A stretch of DNA of 64,000 nt, taken from Loxodes magnus. Its lineage: Eukaryota > Ciliophora > Karyorelictea > Loxodida > Loxodidae. The position numbers and the translations under genes are program-made. The notes under the pieces are model-generated. The model did no database searches. It was not told the origin of the DNA and was given only the letters and a program-made list of their open reading frames with translations. Of this stretch, positions 38,723 through 47,449 are shown one piece after another (position 1 is the first letter of the stretch; each line of letters starts with the position of its first letter). The stretch spans positions 96,553-160,552 of the forward strand of contig CAMPDV010000916.1 in NCBI GenBank assembly GCA_946699065.1. The letters run 5' to 3'.

Positions 38723-39485
38723 TGAAATTAATTAAGAAAACTTTAGCTTAGTTTAAATTAGGCAATTGGATAAACTAGTGTTAAGTTTAAAGAGATTAGT
38801 ATTTACTTTAAATCTTTAATTAATTATTTATAAAAGTATTATTTATATCTTTCATAAATATTTAAGAATTTGTAATAATAATCTAAATTAAATGGTAAAA
38901 AATATTAATAACTATAAATGGTTGTAAGCTTATTTATATTTATAATGTATTTGTATATTTGCTTATTTTTAGTTTTTCTTTTAGCTACAAAATAATTATT
39001 AATGTAACTATTATTCCATTTTAAAATGTTTGAAGATTCTATAATTTTAACAGATTTAAGATTATCATAAATAGTAAAAGGATAATACTAAAATTAATAT
39101 GCTTAATTTTTGAATATAATATATGGAAGCAAATTTTTCTGACAACTTTACTTTTATAAAAAATAATTAATTGCTTTTTGTTCAGTTAAAAAATTATTAG
39201 AATAATTATGTTTTAAAATCTTAACCAAAAATAAATTTTTGTCTAATAGTTATAATAAAAAAACAAACATATGCAAAATAAAATAATTTAAGTTAAAATA
39301 AATAACTAAACATTTTTATTTTGCTATTTAATTTTTACAATATTAACTATAAATTATAATCAGAAATAGAAATTTGAAAAGAATATTATTATTGGAATTA
39401 GGAAATAACATATGAAAAGTAAAGATAAAAATTATTTCAAGATTTAAATTAAAAAAAATTAAAAAACTCACAATCAGTTTATTTT

Positions 39486-39501
39486 TTATCCGCTCTTGGT
39501 A
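39486..39501 (+). repeat. 16-base word shared with the GC-rich island
   Basis: TTATCCGCTCTTGGTA occurs here and at 38,564-38,579, followed in both by an AGG after 0-2 bases. It lies about 105 bases upstream of the ATG of the element protein at 39,607. A GC-rich word of this length is very unlikely to recur by chance in such AT-rich DNA. Confidence 0.6.
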
Positions 39502-39606
39502 TAGGTGAAAAAGTGCTCTTTTCTATAAAGATCAATAAAGTAATAAAAATGCTTTATTTTATGAAGAAAATAATTAAAACATAAGAAATCATATTAAGAA
39601 AAAAAA

Positions 39607-40461
39607 ATGGATTAATCTCTTCGACTCTCAAAAAATTAACTTAGAAATCTAAAGAGAAAAGCGGCAAAAGAAATTTAGAAAAAATAATAACAATAGGAGG
39701 AGTCAAGCTCTTCTTCAGAAGGTAAAGTTATGGTAGGATAAATAGAGATAAGTTAACCTAAAAACGAAACTAATCAAAAACTTTAAATTTAATTAGACCA
39801 AATGTAAAAAGTAATCTCAAATTATGAAGAAACAACTTACAACTTAGGCGAAAAAATACGGGAACTAATGAGTAACATAGAAGATTAGAACAACGAATTA
39901 CTAATACTTAGAAGATAACTTATTTGTAGCAAATTAATAACGGAAGAATAACTCTGAACTTAATCATAATAAAATTTTAAATACGACACAAAAATGGAAA
40001 TAGAAAAAATACCAATAGAATTAAAAACAGAATTGAATCCAGAAAAAGAAATGATTGCTACAAGTTTCATTAAAAGATTAGAAAATATAGAAAATAAATT
40101 ATCATAAAAAAGAACGAAATAAAGACAATAATACAAACTTTGTTGATGTTGCAAATCAAATCAACATATTTTAAAAAACTGTTGATAATGAAAGAAAATA
40201 AACGAATAAGAGCAGAAAAGAACATAGAGACAACTCAATAAACTATGAATAACTCCAACAGGGATCTACAAATAAAAGCTTTTTGCAAGACCACTTGAAC
40301 GGTTACAGTGGTAACCTTCCACTTAATAAAAAGGTCGTGGATCACACCCACGTTAAAAAAATTGTCCGCAGGAACTGGTTGCAATTCCAGAGAATGCAAA
40401 ACTCTACTAACTTTAAGTATATTATTATTATTATTAAGAAATCATATTACAAAAAAAATGA
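39607..40461 (+). CDS. Coiled-coil/zinc-knuckle element protein, diverged relative (copy B)
   Basis: The ATG at 39,607 follows an A-run. The frame runs 284 codons to a TGA at 40,459-40,461. It aligns end to end with the 6,817 protein: MDQSLRLSKNQ at the start, the Ser/Glu patch, YNLGEKIRELMSNIEDQNNE in the coiled coil, KRLENIENKL, and a CX2CX4HX4C knuckle at about residues 178-192. Internal TGAs are at 39,955, 40,144, 40,183, 40,189 and 40,246. Those at 40,189 and 40,246 fall on exactly the TGA columns of copy A; those at 39,955 and 40,144 align with Tyr in copy A. This pattern argues for TGA as Trp. Identity to A is roughly half at the protein level. The sequence ends in three hairpins and an ATT-rich tail. 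Confidence 0.65.
40303..40395 (+). other. Three tandem TGG/CCA hairpins at the 3' end of copy B
   Basis: AGTGG/CCACT (40,307-40,323), CGTGG/CCACG (40,336-40,352) and CTGG/CCAG (40,375-40,390), each with a 7-8 base loop. They match the order and spacing of the hairpins at 6,020-6,125 although loops and surrounding bases have changed. The first could alternatively pair as GGTTAC/GTAACC. Confidence 0.6.
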
Positions 40462-42040
40462 CTTAAATAATAAAATCAATAAAAATTGTCTTTTTATAAA
40501 AAAAATACGAAAAAATAATTTGCCTGAACTTTTTTATTTGTAACTCTTATCGTTTTTCTCCAAAAAAAAATGTTTTTTTGATTCTATAACAAAAGATTTA
40601 AGACAGATTTTACCAATTTTTATACGAAAACATTTAAGATTAAAGAAATAGAATTAATAAAAACCTTATTTAGCTTAATTTATAATTTTTGTAATAAAGA
40701 AAAAAATTGCCAATAGTTATTCTTTACTAAAAATGTCAGCTCAAATAATTAATTTAGTAAAGCAAAAACTTAAGAAAAATTAAAAAATTAAAAAAACGAT
40801 GATGGGATTCAAATTTATAAAAAATAGATTAAAAATCATATAAACAAAATGAGATTATCTTACTTATAAACATTTTTTCATTCTTCTTTATTTAAAATTT
40901 CGTAAAAACTTCTATTTAATCTTCTCAAATTCAATTACTCTTTCAGACTCAAACTTCCTTTATTACTCAAATTCTCACAAGTTTTTTTTATCAAATTTTC
41001 TTCATAAAAATTTTTTTTTCATATTAAATTTTTTTGTTTTATTTCATTTTTTTGATGTCGTTATTTTTATCTATATTTTTTTTAGTTTGATTTTTTTTTA
41101 CTTTCTTTTCTTTTAATTTTTTTTAGCAATTCTTTTTCATCTAATATTTTACGAGTTTTATCATATCTTAACATCTCTCAAGCTTTCTGCATTTACAAAA
41201 TAATTTTTTTTTCTTCTTCACGTTGCTTTTTTTTAGGCTACAAAGAATTTTTTTTTTCAAAGTTAAAATTTATCAATACCTGCTATTTGTGAAGACCTTC
41301 TGGTTTTTTTTAACTAATCTAAGTGATTAGTTAAATGGTTATATTTCAAAAGTTTTAAGCATTTAATTTTATTCTTTTTTTAATTTAATTTTCTTTTTTT
41401 TAAGGTGATGTTTTTCTCTAGTCATTTTTCCTTAATTTGTGATGTTTTCTTCATTACAGTTTTTTTGTTTTTAAATCCATTTCGGATCAGTTTAGAAGTT
41501 TCACTTTTGTTTCGCCTTGCTTTTTTGACTTTTTTATCTGATGTTACACGAATCTTACTTATAATTCGTTATTAACATCTCTCAAAGTATTTTTCATTAA
41601 ATTCGTACATCATATTTTTAATGAAAATTCCTTACTATTTACTAAGATAAAAAAAGATTTGAAATCTTTTTTCGAATGTTGTATTTTTCAATATTATTGG
41701 TTTTTCCTCTTAACTCTTCTTTACATCTTTTTTCATACTGAATCAACAGAAATTTTATTAATAAGGTAATTATTTTTAATTTTAAAAATTTATAAAAGAA
41801 AGAAATATCAACAACGAGACAAGGTAAAGCTAGAACTTACTAGATTTTATAAAGAATTAAAAAAAATTTAAATAAAAGGAGATAAAAAAGGTAAATTTTC
41901 GTGACTTCAGATAATTAGATTATAGTATTTTTTAAATATTTAGGTTTGCTTTTCAAATTAAGATTTATTTTAAGAAAAAATAAATATGAAAAGAAGATAT
42001 AAAAGAAAAAATTGAGAAAAGTAGTAAGAGTATAGAGTTC
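40462..42040. other. Strongly strand-biased AT-rich stretch
   Basis: The plus strand is T-rich with long T runs. On the minus strand two different frames both look like Lys-rich protein over the same bases, which shows that composition alone can mimic coding here. It may be the 3' part of the minus-strand element that begins at 43,132, but I cannot choose a frame. Confidence 0.4.
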
Positions 42041-42049
42041 ATAGAAAAT

Positions 42050-43132
42050 GTTTAATTATGTTTCTTAAGCTGAGAAATAATTATTTCCTTACGTTTTTAA
42101 CGCAAGTGCTACTTACCAGTTTAAATTTCTTTGTAGATTTCATATATGATATATAAAATATCATTATCAATTAAATACTTTTTTTGTATTATTTCCTTTT
42201 GTATGAATTTACCTCTTGTTACTTTAATTAACTAAATTATTTGTTAAAATTTTCAGTTATTTTCTAAATTCTTTTGTAATAATACTTTCATATTTAATTA
42301 GATTGTTCTAGTCTTAGATTCAAATGTTATAAATCTTCATTTTATCAAAATCAAACTTATGATATTTCTTTATTCTAATATATTATTATAGCATAACACT
42401 ATTATTTCTGGTCTCACCTTTATTTGGTTTACCACTTATTAGTTTGTTAATTTATTGTTTAAAAATAATTTATCACTTTAAATTTGCTTGTATCTTCATT
42501 ATCATGTTTCTTGATATTTTTAAGATTTTTTCCATGATTTTTTAGATAGGCCTAATGCTATCATTTTCATTGAAATAGTTTACTGCCTTTTAGATATAAG
42601 GAGCTTTTTTGCTTAGTTTGAGTTTTTTTCAGATTAAGTAAACATTCACTTGTCTTGCTTATTTTAAGCATATCTTATCATTTGAATTATTAATCTCTTT
42701 TATTTTTATTAAAATTGGAAGCAATTTCTTACTTTATATAATGAAAGCTTGCAATGTCAACATATCATTATTTTCCGATAGGGAATATATTTTGTTGCAG
42801 TTTATTATTCTATTTCCAATGAATCATTTTCTTTAAGTTTTTCTGGTTTAGTATTTTTAAATTTTAAATTTCTATTGCTATTTGTTCTGTCTGTAAAATT
42901 CCACATTAAATTTGTTGCAAGTGCGGGTTTAGAGCAATTCCTATCGTAGTGTTGAATTTTCCTATTTTACAATTTATATAGAATTTTACAATTCATTAGT
43001 TAGTTTATAAAGATCTTTAATTACTTTTGTTATTTCTTAATTCTCTATCTAAAGATGGCAGAGATCATTGACTACATCCTACTAAGTTTTATAAGGTTTT
43101 GCTGGTGAAGTCTGTTATTTCTTAGGTACCAT
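42050..43132 (-). CDS. ORF1-like element protein with GKPNKG motif
   Basis: The ATG at 43,132 starts MVPKKQQTSPAKPYK, clearly related to MASKKQQNSPTKSNN of the neighbour at 44,372. A coiled-coil-like region follows (residues about 18-75: DLCHLQIENQEITKVI, QIVKQENSTLRQELLQ), then a basic region and the motif INKLISGKPNKGET near residue 230. The frame remains open well beyond that, to about 42,050, with several TGAs, three of them in the first 230 codons (before FIGN, KKLK and QIIF). Whether the true end is just after the GKPNKG motif or further down is unclear. An RNA-binding ORF1 role is inferred from the family pattern. Confidence 0.5.
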
Positions 43133-43559
43133 TTTATTTTTATATAATATATCTAAGAAATGTTTTTAAATAGTATACAAGCAGTACAGCTGATATGCTC
43201 TATGCAGATGAAGTGCATCCTTTTATTTTTCTTTGTATATTCTATATAATTTATTTAAATTATCTCTTCTATTTATTTAAAATCCATTATATGATGTTTC
43301 AATCTATCTTATTATCTTTTCTATTTTTTAAATTGAAGAGTTAAAAGATTATTTTTTTTCAGCTTCTTTTCATCGCTTCTATTTCATAAAGATATCTTTT
43401 TAATGATTAATTTTTTTTTATTTTTTTTTTATTTTTAATTTAGCTAATGTTAAATACTTTTGTCTTTGCAATTTTTTTCATTTTAAATTACTTCTTGTCC
43501 TCTTACATTTCTCTTATTCTCTTTTACTCTTAAACTCCTTAAAAATCCTATTATTCTTT

Positions 43560-44372
43560 TCACATTACACTTTAATTTACGTTTACTTCGTTGTCTTTCA
43601 AATTTTTATGTTCATTTTTTTATTTTAAATTAATATAATAATATAATAATGTGACATCACCTTTATTTAGCTTGCCATAAATTAGAGTTTTGTAGTAATT
43701 AATAGGTCTCGAGATCGTATTATACTTTATTTTTTTAATCGTAAATTCTTATAACATTTTTATTTTCTCCTCTTGCTAATTCTTGTAAGTCAAATTCAGA
43801 TTGTATCTCTCAATGCCTTTTAGATTTTTGAAGTTTCTAAGAATGGTTAAAATATTTTTTCTTGAAAGTCTTCTAGTTGTCAAGCATAAGATCTTAAATA
43901 AATTTTAGATTTCTCTTTCAGTTACTTAAGATTGTTTCTTCTTAAATCGTTAACACTAATTAACCTTATGTCCATACTTATAGCAATATCAGCATTTAAT
44001 TTTTCTTTTCTAATAAAATAAGTTTAGTTCGGATTCTCTTCTCTTTATGATTCTGAATTTGATAATTAATTGAGCTTGATATGCTCCAGTTATCTGATCC
44101 TCTGGTAAAAATTTTATCTTAAATTTCATTCTATTTGACCAATTTACCTTTCTATCTATTTCTAAGGAAATAGTCTACTATTTAATTTCTTGCTTAGAGT
44201 CCTATTAATTTACCAATTAGTTAATGTTAGCATGAGAGATTAAATTATTTATTTAAAGTCTTAAACTTTTTTACTAACTTCTAATTATCCAATTGAAACA
44301 ATAGAAATAGTTAGCAAAGTCTGGTTAATTATTAGATTTTGTTGGAGAATTCTATTATTTCTTAGATGCCAT
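43560..44372 (-). CDS. Zinc-knuckle element protein with one internal TGA
   Basis: The ATG at 44,372 opens 270 codons to a TGA at 43,560-43,562, with no frameshift. The start is MASKKQQNSPTKSNN. A Gln-rich helical region follows (about residues 45-75), then a segment with a plausible fold (INWSNRM-like basic/aromatic mix, LPEDQITGAYQAQLIIKFR). The zinc knuckle is at residues 127-140: Cys-TGA-Tyr-Cys-YKYG-His-KVNQ-Cys. The end is ISRPINYYKTLIYGKLNKGD followed by an ATT-rich tail. The only internal TGA (43,989-43,991) is the residue after the first knuckle Cys, where an aromatic residue is common. It lies about 0.43 kb upstream of the related frame at 43,132, in tandem. Confidence 0.65.
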
Positions 44373-44815
44373 TTTATATTAAATTATATTATATAATAAT
44401 TTATTATTATTTTTTAATCAAGTAAAAACCAAAACATCCAAGATTAGTCCATTTTTAAAATTCTTCTATAGTGTGAATCTCCAAAAATAACTCTACACTT
44501 TTCCTTTCTCTCTTAATTATATTTCTTTTTTGGTTTCTTTTACTTATTTAGTTAGTTATCTCTTTTCATCATTATCTATCCTTATATTCAAATTATTTAT
44601 ACTTCTAACAATAGTTTATAAGATAATTCTTCTTTAACTTAGTTTTTCTTATCGATAAGTCTAAATAATTAAATTTATAAATATTTTAATCTTTTTATTA
44701 TATCGGAACTTACTTTATTCTATTTTCTAAATTATTTTTTCATTATTCATGATTCTATTATTTTTTTATTTAATATACTTACGTTTTACCCCTTTTCCTT
44801 AATTTTTCAAAATCT
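44373..44815. other. AT-rich stretch without a supported gene
   Basis: Upstream of the 44,372 element. No motif seen; leads into the satellite cluster. Confidence 0.45.
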
Positions 44816-44876
44816 TTTAGTCCGTTCCAAAATTTTTTAGTCCGTTCCAAAATTTTTAGTCCGTTCCAAAATTTTT
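44816..44876 (+). repeat. Minisatellite, three units of about 19-20 bases
   Basis: Three successive units of TTAGTCCGTTCCAAAATTTT, starting at about 44,816, 44,836 and 44,855, with T-run length differences. The next unit changes after AGTCC into the longer repeat that follows. Confidence 0.9.
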
Positions 44877-44932
44877 AGTCCATCAAAAAAAATCTTTTGC
44901 AGTGTAAAACGCTGAGCAAAAAAAGGCTTTCA
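44877..44932 (+). repeat. 56-base direct repeat, copy 1
   Basis: AGTCCATCAAAAAAAATCT, then TTGCAGTGTAAAACGCTGAG and an A-run before GGCTTT. The second copy is at 45,311-45,366 with only a few changes. The AAACGCTGAG core is unusually GC-rich for this area. Confidence 0.85.
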
Positions 44933-45310
44933 CCATTTTTCCCTTTATAACACTTCTCATTTTCTAAAAAAAAATTCCCCTCTAACATCCGACTCATCCC
45001 AAAAACACTCCATTTATTTTTCATTTCACCTTCTCTTACTCTTATCACCAAATTACTTTTTACTCATTTTCAAAAATCCAAAAAAATTTCGATTCCTTTC
45101 ACACAAAAAAAAATTTATTCTCGCTCATTCACAAAATTTTTTAGGAAAATAAATTTATAATTTTTTATTCCTAACTCCATTTTCATTTAACCAAAAAATT
45201 TGTCCCTTTCTTAAATTTTTTACCTTTTTTCAAAAAATATCCTATACAATTATTTTTTTTACCATTATTCATTATTCCCTCCCACACCCTATCCACTTTA
45301 ACCCTCCTCT

Positions 45311-45366
45311 AGTCCATCAAAAAAAATCTCTTGTAGTGTAAAACGCTGAGCAAAAAAAGACTTTTC
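45311..45366 (+). repeat. 56-base direct repeat, copy 2
   Basis: Second copy of the 44,877 repeat, about 430 bases downstream. The DNA between them is pyrimidine-rich with scattered A runs and holds no gene that I can see. A role is unknown. Confidence 0.85.
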
Positions 45367-45605
45367 CATTTTTCATGAATTTACAACCACTTCTACACAC
45401 TTCCTTGCACCTCTTTATACTTCTAATCTACTTACTTTAACTCCACTATCTCTTTCTACACACTCATTTATTTTACACTCCTTCTCCCTTCTTTCAAATT
45501 TTTTATTCTCTTAAATTTCACCTCTTTGTTACCTTTTCTTCTTTACTTCAAAATTTTTCCCCTTTCTTACTTGCATTTTTTTCTCTTACAAAAAAAAATT
45601 ATTTT

Positions 45606-45851
45606 TTTATTCTTTTTTATTCTTTTCTTTCTTTCTTTCTTTCTTTCATTCTTTCTTTCTTTCTTTCTTTCTTACTTACTTTCTTTCATTCTTTCTTTCT
45701 TTCATTCTTTCTTTTCTTTTCTTTCTTTCATTCTTTCTTTCTTTCATTCTTTCTTTCTTTCTTTCTTTCTTTCATTCTTTCTTTCTTTTCTTTTCTTTTC
45801 TTTCTTTCATTCTTACTTTCTTTCATTCTTTCTTTCTTTCATTCTTTCTTT

Positions 45852-45883
<32 letters not shown>

Positions 45884-46135
45884 TCATTCTTTCTTTCTTT
45901 TCTTTTCTTTCTTTCATTCTTACTTTCTTTCATTCTTTCTTTCTTTCATTCTTTCTTTTCTTTCTTTCTTTCTTTCTTTCATTCTTTTTTCTTTCTTTCA
46001 TTCTTTCTTTTCTTTCTTTCTTTCTTTCTTTCATTCTTTTTTCTTTCTTTCTTTCTTTCTTTCTTTCATTCTTTCTTTCTTTCATTCTTTCTTTTCATTC
46101 TTTCTTTTCTTTCTTTCATTCTTTCTTTCTTTCAT

Positions 46136-46167
<32 letters not shown>

Positions 46168-46682
46168 TCATTCTTTCTTTTCTTTCTTTCTTTCTTTCTT
46201 TCATTCTTTTTTCTTTCTTTCATTCTTTCTTTCTTTCTTTCTTTCATTCTTTCTTTTCTTTTCTTTTCTTTCTTTCATTCTTACTTTCTTTCATTCTTTC
46301 TTTCTTTCATTCTTTCTTTTCTTTCTTTCTTTCTTTCTTTTCTTTTCTTTCTTTCATTCTTTCTTTCTTACTTTCTTTCATTCTTACTTTCTTTCATTCT
46401 TTCTTTCATTCTTTCTTTTCTTTCTTTCTTTCTTTCTTTCATTCTTTTTTCTTTCTTTCATTCTTTCTTTTCTTTCTTTCTTTCTTTCATTCTTACTTTC
46501 TTTCATTCTTTCTTTCTTTCATTCTTTCTTTTCTTTCTTTCTTTCTTTCTTTTCTTTTCTTTCTTTCATTCTTTCTTTCTTACTTTCTTTCATTCTTACT
46601 TTCTTTCATTCTTTCTTTCATTCTTTCTTTTCTTTCTTTCTTTCTTTCTTTCATTCTTTTTTCTTTCTTTCATTCTTTCTTT

Positions 46683-46714
<32 letters not shown>

Positions 46715-46725
46715 TCATTCTTTTT

Positions 46726-46757
<32 letters not shown>

Positions 46758-47048
46758 TCATTCTTTCTTTCTTTCATTCTTTCTTTTCATTCTTTCTTTT
46801 CTTTCTTTCATTCTTTCTTTCTTTCATTCTTTCTTTCTTTCTTTCTTTCTTTCATTCTTTCTTTTCTTTCTTTCTTTCTTTCTTTCATTCTTTCTTTCTT
46901 TCATTCTTTCTTTCATTCTTTCTTTCTTTCTTTCTTTCTTTCATTCTTTCTTTTCTTTCTTTCTTTCTTTCATTCTTTCTTTCTTTCATTCTTTCTTTCT
47001 TTTCTTTCTTTCATTCTTTCTTTTCTTTTCTTCTTTTCTTTCTTATCT
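45606..47048 (+). repeat. 1.4 kb CTTT microsatellite with regular ATTC and TTTTC interruptions
   Basis: An almost pure pyrimidine strand of TTTC units in which ATTC replaces a unit every 3-8 units, with occasional TTTTC and TTAC variants. Larger blocks of about 150-220 bases recur inside it, so it has a higher-order structure. The long open frame through it (Phe, Leu and Ser only) is a by-product of the 4-base unit and is not a gene. Confidence 0.97.
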
Positions 47049-47079
47049 TATTTCATTTAATTCACTCGCCTCATACACT

Positions 47080-47412
47080 CTTCACTTACTCTTCACTTAC
47101 TCTATTCATACTCTATTCATACTCGAAGTATATTCTATACATACTCTATTCATACTCTATACATACTCTATATCTACTCTAAGTTTATTCTATTCATACT
47201 CTATTTATAAACTCTATTTATATAATATATATACCATCTAATTATATACATAATTTATATTATATACTTTATAATACTCTAATATACTTTTTACTTTTAA
47301 TACTTTATAATACTCTATATACTTTAAATATACTTTATAATACTCTAATACTTTTAATACTTTAAATACTTTAAATATGCTTTAATAACTTAATAACTTA
47401 ATAACTTATAAT
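47080..47412 (+). repeat. Two short tandem arrays: TACTCTATTCA type and TACTTTAATA type
   Basis: At 47,080-47,220 degenerate 11-12 base units of TACTCTATTCA/TACTCTATACA. At 47,262-47,412 degenerate 9-15 base units built from TACTTTAATAC and AACTTAATAA. They separate the CTTT array from the 3' end of the Kelch gene. Confidence 0.85.
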
Positions 47413-47449
47413 ATAGTTACTTATAACTGTCCTCATTAAGAAAGAAAAC

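Noticed and set aside
41000-41790. Lys-rich minus-strand frame with seven TGAs that could all be Trp
   Set aside because: A second frame over the same bases looks equally protein-like, so composition explains it. It was not used as evidence for the genetic code.
45526-47241. 571-codon standard-code open frame made of Phe, Leu, Ser, Ile and His
   Set aside because: It is the CTTT microsatellite read as protein. A 4-base unit without stop words stays open in all three frames.
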